Of a stretch of DNA of 64,000 nt, positions 18,224 to 26,098 are shown piece after piece. Source of the stretch: an uncultured Clostridia bacterium (lineage in GTDB: Bacteria; Bacillota; Clostridia; Christensenellales; UBA1242); the NCBI GenBank assembly GCA_934778205.1, contig CAKVOD010000001.1:186001-250000 (forward strand), written 5' to 3'. The position numbers and the translations under genes were made by a program. How positions within the stretch are numbered: the stretch's first letter is position 1; each line of letters begins with the position of its first letter. Below the pieces are notes generated by a model. The model had not been told where the DNA came from and made no database searches. It saw only the letters and a program-made list of their open reading frames with translations.

Positions 18224-19525
18224 ATGGAAACAAAAGAATTTAAAATTATTGATATGTCGGTTGAAGGCGAAGGTATCGCCAAAATCGGCAATGAAGTTTA
18301 TTTCATTGATGGTGCGGTTGAGGGCGAAACGGTCACTGCTGAGATTGTCAAAGAAAAAGACAACTTGCACTGGGGCAATATGCTTGAAATCATTGAGCCG
18401 TCTTTTCGTCGTGCAACACCTCCGTGTCCATATTTTGGTAAGTGTGGGGGTTGCAAATTGATGCACTTAACCGATGAAACACAAAAGTTGTTCAAGAAAT
18501 TGAGTTTGCAAAGGACGATAAAAAAGGTTACAAACTTTGATATTGATGTCAAGGAAACGGTTTGTGGCAAACAAAAGTTTGGTTATCGCAATGCACTGCA
18601 GTTGAAAGTAGAAAAACGCGATGGACAAGTTTTGGTCGGTTTTTTTGAAACAAAAACTCATAATATTGTCGACATTGACAATTGTTTGATTTGTGGCGAC
18701 TATTCGCAAAAATTAATTAGTGCGATAAGGCAGTTTGTCATTGATACGGACGCCGATTTTGAAAGCGTGTTTGCAAACTATTATGACGGCAAACTCTTAG
18801 TTTTGGTGCAAACGAGTAGTGGGCAGTGCGACAAGGCGTTCTATGGTTACCTCAAAGAGCAATTTGATGATGTTTCGCTTTGGAGTGCAAAACAGTTCGC
18901 GACGTCGACTTTGCTAAACTACAAGGACGCAAAATGTGTGGCGGGTGACGAAAGTGAAAAAGTTTCGCTTTGTGGTTTGGACATTAATGTTACGCCGTTG
19001 AATTTCACGCAAACGAACTTTGAAGTTGCGGAAATAATGTACAAACAAATTGTCAGCGAAGTCGGCAAAAACAATGTCGTCCTTGATTTGTATTCCGGAC
19101 TAGGTGTGACAAGCGTTTTGTTTGCGCAAAATCAAAACTACGTGTGCAGTGTTGAGTACGTCGAAAACAGCGTTGAATCGGCAAAACAATTGGCGCAAAA
19201 ATACGGTGTTGCGGACAGACTCATAGCGCACGCGGGCGATTGTGGCAAAGTTTTGCAAACGCTCAACTTTACTGAAAAGGAACGTGAAAACATCGTCGTT
19301 TTCCTTGACCCTCCGCGCAAAGGGGCGGGCAAAAAAGTTGTCGATGAAATCATCAAACTTGCACCAAAAAAAGTTGTTTATATGAGTTGTAGCCCAACAA
19401 GTCTTGCAAAAGATTTGCGTGATTTGTCAGAAGCGTATGATATAAAGTATGTTCAAAGTTACGATATGTTCCCACAAACCAACAGCATTGAATCTTTGAC
19501 AGTTTTGACACTCAAAACACGCTAA
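18224..19525 (+). CDS. rlmD: 23S rRNA (uracil-C5)-methyltransferase, RlmD/RumA family
   Basis: SAM-dependent RNA m5U methyltransferase of the RumA/TrmA family; the exact target (U1939, U747 or both) cannot be told from sequence. The 433-residue protein has an N-terminal TRAM RNA-binding segment (to about residue 58) and a [4Fe-4S] ligand set, CPYFGKCGGCKLMH at about 68-81 plus the Cys of DNCLICGDY. The SAM motif DLYSGLGVTSVLFA follows, then the DPPRKGAG motif. The catalytic Cys lies in MSCSPTSLAKDL near the C-terminus. The start with GAGAG upstream is preferred over an upstream ATG at 18167 that precedes the promoter -10. Single gene, own promoter. Confidence 0.9.
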   Translation: METKEFKIIDMSVEGEGIAKIGNEVYFIDGAVEGETVTAEIVKEKDNLHWGNMLEIIEPSFRRATPPCPYFGKCGGCKLMHLTDETQKLFKKLSLQRTIKKVTNFDIDVKETVCGKQKFGYRNALQLKVEKRDGQVLVGFFETKTHNIVDIDNCLICGDYSQKLISAIRQFVIDTDADFESVFANYYDGKLLVLVQTSSGQCDKAFYGYLKEQFDDVSLWSAKQFATSTLLNYKDAKCVAGDESEKVSLCGLDINVTPLNFTQTNFEVAEIMYKQIVSEVGKNNVVLDLYSGLGVTSVLFAQNQNYVCSVEYVENSVESAKQLAQKYGVADRLIAHAGDCGKVLQTLNFTEKERENIVVFLDPPRKGAGKKVVDEIIKLAPKKVVYMSCSPTSLAKDLRDLSEAYDIKYVQSYDMFPQTNSIESLTVLTLKTR

Positions 19526-19650
19526 AGACAATATGTCAAAAAACTTTCCAAATGTAATAATTATACATAAAACAAATTGATTGTCAATAAATGCGCGCAA
19601 AATTGTGCGGGATTAAAGTTATTTATTAATAATGAGTGTGAAAATCAACA

Positions 19651-19688
19651 AAAAATGCCAAATTCAAGCAAGAATTGGCATTTTTTTT
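19651..19688 (+). terminator. Terminator downstream of rlmD
   Basis: ATGCCAA...TTC paired with GAATTGGCAT, followed by eight T. It lies about 130 bp after the rlmD stop and just upstream of the next gene. Confidence 0.75.
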
Positions 19689-19702
19689 CGTAATTAATGC
19701 GA

Positions 19703-19708
19703 TACAAT
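19703..19708 (+). promoter_or_regulatory. -10 element just before the next start codon
   Basis: TACAAT ends seven bases before the ATG at 19715, and no Shine-Dalgarno sequence can fit. This suggests a leaderless mRNA. No -35 at 17-bp spacing is obvious. Confidence 0.35.
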
Positions 19709-19714
19709 GCGTGT

Positions 19715-20860
19715 ATGAAAAAATTAGACGAATATTTTGAAAAAAGCAACATTTTTTTGACCGACGATGTCGAGTCGCAGTTTTGTGAAATCTTTGCGAA
19801 TTACCAGTGTCAAGAAATTGCGATTGTGGGGCAAAACTTGAGCGACCAAGTTGACAAACTGCGCAAGCACTATAAAATCTCGTTTGTGGAAATCCCGCCA
19901 GAACTTTGCTATAGTCTAGCGGGCGTCAATTTGGCGCGACTGCAACTCAAGGAGAATACGAGGCTTTTGGTCGCGTTTGGAGATGAACACGCACTCAATT
20001 TGACAAAACTTTTGAGCAATAAACTAGATGTTCCGTTTGTGTGCATTGCGAAAAAACATCTTTCTGTGTATACGCAATGTCCATATGCAATGATGAACAC
20101 TGCGCCCGTTTTTGTCAAGCAAAAATTATGCGCCATAATAGTTGATGCCGTGTCCTGCCTTGACTTTGCGGAAGCCTTTTCTCAAACAATGTCGCACTTG
20201 TTTGGAATGTTTGAAAATTATCTCAGTGAAAAGTTTTTTCAAACCACTTGCGCATTGAACACGAAAACGATTTTTGACACGTATTTAGAACTATTGAAAA
20301 GCAACGGCAAGTTTGAAACGACCGCAGACAGTAGTTTTTTGCTGAAACTCAATTTGCTACTTGTCGTGCAGTATGGACTTAGTGACGGCGTGCCGTTTTG
20401 TGATTCCTACTATCTCACACACACATATTTGTCAAAAAATTTGCGCCATTTCAAAGATTTTGCAAAAATAAATTTTGTATTTGCGCAAATGCTCTCAGTG
20501 TTGTATGAGATTTATTTCAAAAACGAACTACATTCGCCCCTATATGTTGTTCGTGACGACTTTGAGCAAACAGTCACGCTAGGGCAGTATGCGGAAGCGC
20601 TTTCCAAAGTTCCCGCTAATATGAATGAAAAACTTTTTTATATCTACAAAGTATATACAAATCTTTTGCAAAATTTGGCGGAATCGTTTCAAAATATCTA
20701 TCAAAAAACGTCCTTTTACGTCAAAAACTTGATGCCCGATTCGGGCTACTCATTATTTAGCGAACTAGATTGTGAAACATTGATTGACACAATCAAACGC
20801 TGTTCACTGCTGAATTGTCACACACTTTTGTATCGTTTTGGAATCACAACAATTGAGTAA
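19715..20860 (+). CDS. Hypothetical protein, possibly a degenerate Fe-ADH/GldA-like fold
   Basis: 381-residue soluble protein without a firm assignment. The first 150 residues resemble the NAD-binding half of iron-containing alcohol or glycerol-1-phosphate dehydrogenases in layout: EIAIVGQNL, then LLVAFGDEHALNLTKLL where such enzymes have GGGK.D.AK, then AIIVD. The glycine-rich motif is missing and clear metal-binding His residues are not evident. The second half is probably helical. If the relationship is real, this is likely a non-catalytic or strongly diverged member. An in-frame ATG at 19697 exists, but the -10-like TACAAT between it and 19715 favours the latter. Convergent with the next gene through a shared terminator. 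Confidence 0.7.
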   Translation: MKKLDEYFEKSNIFLTDDVESQFCEIFANYQCQEIAIVGQNLSDQVDKLRKHYKISFVEIPPELCYSLAGVNLARLQLKENTRLLVAFGDEHALNLTKLLSNKLDVPFVCIAKKHLSVYTQCPYAMMNTAPVFVKQKLCAIIVDAVSCLDFAEAFSQTMSHLFGMFENYLSEKFFQTTCALNTKTIFDTYLELLKSNGKFETTADSSFLLKLNLLLVVQYGLSDGVPFCDSYYLTHTYLSKNLRHFKDFAKINFVFAQMLSVLYEIYFKNELHSPLYVVRDDFEQTVTLGQYAEALSKVPANMNEKLFYIYKVYTNLLQNLAESFQNIYQKTSFYVKNLMPDSGYSLFSELDCETLIDTIKRCSLLNCHTLLYRFGITTIE

Positions 20861-20909
20861 TTTTTGTGCCTAAGTGTTTTCAATATAATATGTTATAAGT
20901 TAAAAAAAT

Positions 20910-20942
20910 AAAAACGCTTTGAAAGCAATTCAAAGCGTTTTT
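20910..20942. terminator. Shared bidirectional terminator
   Basis: AAAAACGCTTTGAA and TTCAAAGCGTTTTT form a 14-bp stem around a short loop. It serves the converging genes at 19715 and 20944. Confidence 0.85.
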
Positions 20943-20943
20943 A

Positions 20944-21696
20944 TTATACGCAAGGCGTTGGCGCATCAGTATTGATATGTTTGGTTTGTTTGATTTTTGG
21001 GTGACGAACTAATGAATTTATTTTGTCTTGCACAACAGCCCTTTCGTCCTCAGCATTGTAGTAGTTGCCGTTAAAGTCGCAAAGGTCAAGTTCGTGGTTT
21101 TCAAAGTTGTCCAAAAGTGCCAATTGTACTTGTGCGTGTGCTTTTGTCAAATCACGGATGCAAAAGCCCGCTCTACTTTTAGGTGTGAAAGCAGAGAAAT
21201 AAAGTGCGTAATCATTATCTCCGCGTGGAGCAACCCTAATAAATGCCTCGTTTAGGAGCATTGATTCTTTGATTTGATTAGCAATTTGTTGAACATTTTT
21301 TATTGTTTTAACTTTACCAAGTGGAATGCGGAAAGCGTCATTGCATTCGCCTTTGTCATTAAAAGAGAAACAAGATGTGGATGTGCTAATTTTTTCACGG
21401 AAGTTGAGATTCATAAGTCTATGTTTTTCGTTGCGAATCAAGTCGCGTTCCTCAGGTGTGGCGTAGTAAGCCCAAACATAGTTGTCCTTATGTTCTTTTT
21501 CGACAATAATTTCATCTACTGCAGGCAAGCAAGGAATTTTGCGTCCTATTTTGTTGCCGACTTGTTGATATATTTCTTTGATTGTTTTGTGAAGTCCCGA
21601 GTTTTTCATATCCCCTTTGACGAAAAAAACGGGGACTTGTCCTTGTGGACAATTGTTATTGATAAACTCTAAATCAAATTGGTCGATATTATTCAT
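20944..21696 (-). CDS. Hypothetical protein
   Basis: 250-residue soluble protein that I do not recognise. The start is well supported: an AAGGAAGG-type ribosome binding site lies upstream of the ATG at 21696. The protein is hydrophilic with six or seven scattered cysteines, including CFSFNDKGEC near the middle and CPQG near the N-terminus. It has no signal peptide, membrane segment or known motif. Base composition matches its neighbours. It is transcribed leftward alone and ends in the terminator shared with the gene at 19715. Confidence 0.8.
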   Translation of the reverse strand: MNNIDQFDLEFINNNCPQGQVPVFFVKGDMKNSGLHKTIKEIYQQVGNKIGRKIPCLPAVDEIIVEKEHKDNYVWAYYATPEERDLIRNEKHRLMNLNFREKISTSTSCFSFNDKGECNDAFRIPLGKVKTIKNVQQIANQIKESMLLNEAFIRVAPRGDNDYALYFSAFTPKSRAGFCIRDLTKAHAQVQLALLDNFENHELDLCDFNGNYYNAEDERAVVQDKINSLVRHPKIKQTKHINTDAPTPCV

Positions 21697-21856
21697 AAAA
21701 TTTTCCTTCCTTTGTAATATTATGTCCTAATTGTACCACAATTTTGCAAAAATTGCAATACTTACAAATAAAATGCTTATATGCTTTTAAAACATTTGAT
21801 ATTTTTTTGACATTGTGGTAAACTAAAAACGAAAACTTGATAAGTGAGGAACAAAA

Positions 21857-23486
21857 ATGATTAAGAACTTAACTAAATGGGGGGGGGGGGGTGTCTAAAG
21901 ATTATCCACAGGAATGTGGACAAGTTGTAGAAAATTGCTCTCAAATTAAATTAATAAAAAATAAAAAAAATGCACATATTACCCATAGTGATTGTACAAG
22001 AAATAACATATGTGTAAAACAAAAGGGTAGTATGATTAAAAATTATGATATTAAAATTAAATCAAAATATTCAACTGCAACGCAAATTGCGCTGTGGCTT
22101 TTGGCGTTTGTGTTATGTTGGGGCGTAATGTTTGTTTGCAATGGCAAGCTATTTGCGAGTGATAATGCTAACTTTGTCGGCGCGGACGCTACAACAGTGC
22201 ACACAATCAGCAATGAGGCGGAATTGACGGCGTTTGCAACGGCTGTCAACGCGGGCACATCTTATGCTGACAAGATTGTCAAATTGACAAACGATATAAC
22301 TATGGAAACAACCACGTGGGCAGGGATTGGTAGTTATTCAAAAAATTATACAGGAACTTTTGACGGCAATAATCATGTTATTACTTTCAAAAATCAAGTT
22401 AGTACAAGTGGGTTGTTTGGACGCATATCTAGTGCAACTATTAAAAATGTTGGCGTAAATTATGCGGGCGGAGCATTGGATGTTGTGGGGGGTATTGTTG
22501 GTACCGTAGACTTGGGGTCGACTAAGTCGGCTAATTTTGTTATGAGCAACTCTTTTGCTATTGGTAGCAATATCACGGGAGTAGGAGTGTTTGGCGGTGT
22601 TGTTGGGGCTGTATACGCTAATGATGGTTCTGCAATAATAGAAAATTGCTATGCTAACTACAAACAAGTTGTTAGCGCGGGTCAGCCTGTAAATTACATT
22701 GCTGGTGGAATTATCGGTTATGGTTACATAAATGATGGAAGTATTAGTTCTAAAAACTGTTATGTTCAAATTGGTAACATAGAATTGATTAATACTTATA
22801 ATGAATATATCAGTTTTAACTGTTGTGGATATGGAAGTTATACTGATTGTTTTGCTGTGATTGGAAGTTTGAAAACAACTACAACGGGAACGGTTTACAT
22901 TTCTGCAGGTGGGACAACAAGTTACTGCAAGATAGGGAGTGTTAATACAACAGGCGCTAGTGCAGTAACTGATGGATATAACAACTATAATATTGACACA
23001 CTTGACGAAATTGTCAAAGACAGTAGCAATTTCACAACGGCTGGGTTTACGGCTGGTGGAACAACCTATACGTGGACAAATGGTTGGGATTTCACTAACA
23101 CGTGGTACATACAAAAAGGGTACAACGGCGGATATCCTATGCTGAAAGGGTTTGTTTACGAGCCTGACCTGACTGATACAACGGTTACGTTTTTGTACAC
23201 CACAAACAATGGCAACAGCGTTTTTGTATATATATTAGATGCAAACAAGAGTGTTGTGCGTCAAATTGTCTTGAATGGAACAAGCGGTGTACAAAAGGCG
23301 ACGACAATTGTTGTTGCAGCGAATGAGGAATTTACTTTGTTTGTGTATCAATCGTTATATATGGTTACAACGATTGACGGGGAGGCATTGACGAAAAAGG
23401 CGTACGTGCCAACAACTGACACACTTGGTATAACTTTAACAGTGTCCTTGCCTGCGCAATCCGTCGGCAACTGGGTCACCGTCTAG
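21857..23486 (+). CDS. Surface protein with poly-G frameshift near its start (candidate phase-variable)
   Basis: Translation from the ATG at 21857 (GAGGA site at 21845-21849) gives MIKNLTKW plus glycines, then hits TAA at 21896 because the G tract has 13 bases. With 12 or 15 G it would join the long frame that runs to 23486, encoding about 540 residues. That frame has a membrane or signal segment (IALWLLAFVLCWGVMFVC), GLUG-like glycine-rich motifs (VVGGIVGTV, VFGGVVGAV, YIAGGIIGYG) and a beta-rich C-terminal domain. An internal start at ATG 22032 would restore a normal signal peptide but has only a weak AAAGGG site. As sequenced, expression from the good start is off. The neighbouring lipoprotein at 31335 has the same arrangement in frame. 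Confidence 0.75.
21879..21891 (+). repeat. Homopolymer tract of 13 G
   Basis: Thirteen consecutive G between codon 8 and the body of the surface-protein gene. Tracts of this kind slip during replication in contingency loci. A sequencing length error is the main alternative. Confidence 0.9.
21902..21923. promoter_or_regulatory. Inverted pair of DnaA-box-like 9-mers
   Basis: TTATCCACA (21902-21910, exact consensus) and TGTGGACAA (21915-21923, one mismatch in the other strand) are separated by four bases, just after the poly-G tract and inside the long reading frame. Confidence 0.45.
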
Positions 23487-23660
23487 TGGCAGACGCCACG
23501 GGTGCGGGTACTGTCCTTACGCCTAATTGTTTTTAATGGACGGCGTACAAATGTGCTTTCTATAAACTCTAATTCTCGGTGCGATAGCGCACGGCTGTGG
23601 GGGTAGTGAGTGGCATTATATGAAATTAGGTACATAGTTTAATTACTATGTACCTTTTTT
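23487..23660 (+). repeat. Composite intergenic repeat, copy 1, with terminator
   Basis: Starts at the base after the TAG stop of the previous gene. Modules in order are TGGCAGACGCCAC hairpin, GGTACTGTCC, GGACGGC, GCGATAGCGC hairpin, and TGAGTGGCATTATATGAAAT. It ends in an AGGTACATAGT/ACTATGTACCT stem with T-run (23628-23660) that acts as the terminator of the surface-protein gene. Confidence 0.85.
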
Positions 23661-23730
23661 GTGAAAGAAGCTTGCAACTGCAACATTTAAATAAATATAA
23701 CCTTATTATTTGTGGTAAGGGACTACTCCC

Positions 23731-23972
23731 CATTGTCATTTCGACCGAAAAGGGTTTGCAAAACCCTTGCAGCGGAGAAATCTCCCGGAAGGGGACTTAC
23801 TCAATTTGGGGTACTCGACAATATTGACCGCGTCAGCAAAAAAAGTTATTGCTATTTATTCTGCTAGCGCTGTCAAAATACATAAACGCCCATAACATAG
23901 CGAGTTGCCCTTCCGGGAGATTTCTCCGCGTCGGCGAAGGCTGACGCCTCCGCCTTTGGTCGAAATGACAAT
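23731..23972. repeat. Inverted pair of GTCATTTCGACCGAA...CTCCCGGAAGGG repeats
   Basis: A plus-strand copy (23731-23795) and a minus-strand copy (23907-23972) of a 60-65-bp element. The ends are constant (TTGTCATTTCGACCG and GGAGAAATCTCCCGGAAGGG) and the middle varies as a small hairpin. Further copies lie at 26011-26065 and 63282-63349. The 110 bp between the pair hold a GCTAGCGCTGTCAA motif and no gene. Confidence 0.85.
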
Positions 23973-24015
23973 AAAGAGAGTGGCTTACCATAAAAAAAGG
24001 ATTGATTTGATTGTA

Positions 24016-24090
24016 TGCTGGCGCGGTCAATGTGATTGTGTGCTGGCGCGGTCAATGTGATTGTGTGCTGGCGCGGTCAAGGTGTTTGCG
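24016..24090 (+). repeat. 25-bp tandem repeat, three copies
   Basis: Units start at 24016, 24041 and 24066, each TGCTGGCGCGGTCAA plus a GTGATTGTG-like tail. Single degenerate copies of TGCTGGCGCGGT occur at 23858, 24151, 24186 (reverse), 37053 and 63162-63405. Confidence 0.8.
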
Positions 24091-24203
24091 TTGCGCGATT
24101 GGTGTTTGTGTGTGTGGGGCTCAATAATAATAAGGTTTAATTCTATTAAATGCTGGCGCGATTTGTTATGGGGTAAATAAATTCATTGACAGCGCTAGTC
24201 TAT

Positions 24204-24237
24204 AAATAAAGTAGTTCCGCAAATAAAGTAGTTCCGC
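24204..24237 (+). repeat. 17-bp perfect tandem duplication
   Basis: AAATAAAGTAGTTCCGC occurs at 24204-24220 and again at 24221-24237; a partial third copy (AATTCCGCATAA) follows. Confidence 0.8.
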
Positions 24238-24290
24238 ATAAAAAACAATTCCGCATAAGAAGTGGCGGGCAAAGTTTGTGGGGCAAAACG

Positions 24291-24319
24291 CTTGACAAAA
24301 AATGCGTGGTGGTGTAAAA
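24291..24319 (+). promoter_or_regulatory. Promoter of the T-box/pheST transcript
   Basis: TTGACA (24291-24296), 17-bp spacer, TAAAAT (24314-24319). Confidence 0.8.
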
Positions 24320-24325
24320 TATTAT

Positions 24326-24560
24326 CAACTGAATAAAGACGAAGAAAATGTTTTAGTAGTGTGCCGTTTTCATATAGAGAGAGTGTTCGTGGCTGGAAAA
24401 CACTTATGTTCAGGCGGTAGGCGAAGTTCGGCATTGGAGTTGCTGGGGCGTGAGTCTCAGACAGACAAAACTGTGAAAATGTAAACGAGATTTGGAGTTT
24501 TCCAAAAATTAGGTGGTACCGCGCAAAAAGTCGCCCTATGTTTAGGGGCGACTTTTTGTT
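24326..24560 (+). promoter_or_regulatory. T-box leader (tRNA-Phe-sensing riboswitch)
   Basis: Contains the canonical T-box sequence AGGTGGTACCGCG at 24511-24523, followed by a terminator. Stem I features are recognisable: AGAGAG followed by a hairpin with GTGGCTGG. A UUC triplet at 24427-24429 (in GAAGTTCGGC) is a plausible Phe specifier. Uncharged tRNA-Phe should stabilise the antiterminator and allow pheS transcription. Position directly upstream of pheS supports this. Confidence 0.92.
24525..24560 (+). terminator. T-box-controlled terminator
   Basis: AAAAAGTCGCCC pairs with GGGGCGACTTTTT around a short loop; the 5' part competes with T-box antiterminator pairing. The next 300 bases to pheS hold no gene. 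Confidence 0.85.
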
Positions 24561-24865
24561 TTTGCAAGAAATGCTTTTTATATGAACGTTGTTTGCGACT
24601 TCGGGGCGGAAGTGGGGGTGCACTCTTAGTTTATGGGGAGAATTTTGCATTGCGCAAATTGCTTCGTTTGCGCTCAGCACGGCGGAACTCAAAGTGCGTC
24701 GCACGGGGTGTTGCTTATGCGTGCACAAAAATAAAAGCATAGCGTTTGGGTTGGCAGAGGACTTTCTCAAATTTAAAAATATAGTTTACAGCAATGCCAC
24801 ACATTCAGTTGATTTTGCGTAAAAAAAACACACAAAACAAATTAGAAAATAGGAGTTAATTCAAT

Positions 24866-25846
24866 ATGGATGATAAGATGAAAGAACTGCTTGACAGCAA
24901 TATTGATGAAAGCAATGTTGACAGCGTGGAAAAGAGCGTCAAAGATGTGCTGAAAGAATTGTATGCAAACATAAAAAATGTTGCAAATGAAAAAAAGAAA
25001 GAGTACGGGCAAAAGGTCAACGCTTTTCGTGCTCAAATGGAAGAAAAAATTGCGACAGTTAGGGCGAAATTGAGTGAAAAGAAAAGCAAAGGCGAAAAAA
25101 TCGACATTACGCTTTCTAAGCCGATTGTGAAATATGGGGCGATGCACCCGTTGACTAGGATATACAAGCGTTTTGAAAGGTATTATATCAACAATGGTTT
25201 CAATGTTGTGAGCGGACCCGAAATTGAACTTGACAAATACAACTGCGAAATGTTGAATATGCCTGAACATCACCCAGCGCGCGGGATGCAAGATACATTT
25301 TACTTGGAGTTTCCAAACAAAATTTTGCGTTCGCACACGTCGGCAGTTCAAATTCGCTATATGCTCAAGCACAAACCGCCGATAAAAATTATTTCGCCTG
25401 GGATTGTGTATCGCGTTGACGACCTCGACCCGCAACACACGCCGATGTTCTTCCAAATGGAAGGCTTGATTGTTGGCGACAACATCACGTTTGCGGACTT
25501 GAAAGGCACGATTATGAATTGTGTCAAGTCCGTGTTTGGCGAAAAAATTACCGCGCGCTTCATTCCAACATATTATCCTTACACTGAGCCTAGTGCTGGT
25601 ATTGATATCACTTGTCCTGTTTGCGGTGGCAAAAAGTGTCGCACGTGCAAAAATTCGGGTTGGATACGAATTGGCGGGTGCGGAATGGTGCATCCAAACG
25701 TGTTCAAAAATGTTGGGTATCCTGAAGGCACGCAAGGCTTTGCGTTTGGGTACGGAATGAGCAAGTTCCCGCAAATTGAGTACAAGTTGCCAGAACTTCG
25801 CATTTTGCACGACAACAACATAAAAGTTTTCAAGAAACTACACTAG
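24866..25846 (+). CDS. pheS: Phenylalanyl-tRNA synthetase alpha subunit
   Basis: Catalytic subunit of the (alpha-beta)2 enzyme that charges tRNA-Phe. The 326-residue protein has an N-terminal tRNA-binding coiled coil (to about residue 85). The class II catalytic core follows, with motif 2 region HTSAVQIRYM and motif 3 FAFGYGMSKF. A four-Cys zinc-finger-like insertion (C250, C253, C258, C261; CPVCGGKKCRTC) sits just after FTEPSA-type motif YTEPSAGID, as in some Firmicutes PheS proteins. AGGAG lies ten bases before the ATG. Transcription is under the T-box. pheT follows 250 bp later, an unusually large gap filled by two repeat elements. Confidence 0.96.
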   Translation: MDDKMKELLDSNIDESNVDSVEKSVKDVLKELYANIKNVANEKKKEYGQKVNAFRAQMEEKIATVRAKLSEKKSKGEKIDITLSKPIVKYGAMHPLTRIYKRFERYYINNGFNVVSGPEIELDKYNCEMLNMPEHHPARGMQDTFYLEFPNKILRSHTSAVQIRYMLKHKPPIKIISPGIVYRVDDLDPQHTPMFFQMEGLIVGDNITFADLKGTIMNCVKSVFGEKITARFIPTYYPYTEPSAGIDITCPVCGGKKCRTCKNSGWIRIGGCGMVHPNVFKNVGYPEGTQGFAFGYGMSKFPQIEYKLPELRILHDNNIKVFKKLH

Positions 25847-26065
25847 GTGGCATACGCCACAGGTGCAGGTACTATTCCTACAAGCAAGTTGTTTGGGTGG
25901 ACGGCGTTGCAAATGCGCTTTTATGTTTCGTATAATAAAAAACGTCAGCGTTTACCGACGGGGGCAAAGTACCCAACTTGTGAATTTACTTAAGCGTAGT
26001 AGGAACTCTACACTTGTCATTTCGACCGAAGGCGTAGCCGTAGCGGAGAAATCTCCCGGAAGGGA
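25847..26065 (+). repeat. Intergenic repeats between pheS and pheT
   Basis: A degenerate composite element begins right after the pheS stop (TGGCATACGCCAC hairpin, GGTACTATTCCTAC, GGACGGCG). It lacks the final GGTACATAG terminator module. It is followed by one GTCATTTCGACCGAA...CCGGAAGGG element (26011-26065), immediately before the pheT ribosome binding site. Confidence 0.8.
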
Positions 26066-26098
26066 AGAATGGAATAAATAAGGAAAGGAAGAAGAAAA

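Noticed and set aside
22338..23114. 258-codon minus-strand ORF within the surface-protein gene
   Set aside because: Ser/Thr/Ile-rich shadow frame opposite a GLUG-repeat gene, without a start signal.
23833..24055. Short minus-strand ORFs with FRPKAEASAFADAEKSPG-type sequence
   Set aside because: They are translations of the GTCATTTCGACCGAA repeat family, not genes.
24302..24484. 60-codon ORF upstream of pheS
   Set aside because: Lies entirely within the T-box leader RNA; the sequence is explained by the riboswitch.
24842..25810. Long minus-strand ORF (322 codons) opposite pheS
   Set aside because: Shadow of pheS in another frame; composition rich in Phe, His and Arg with no ribosome binding site.
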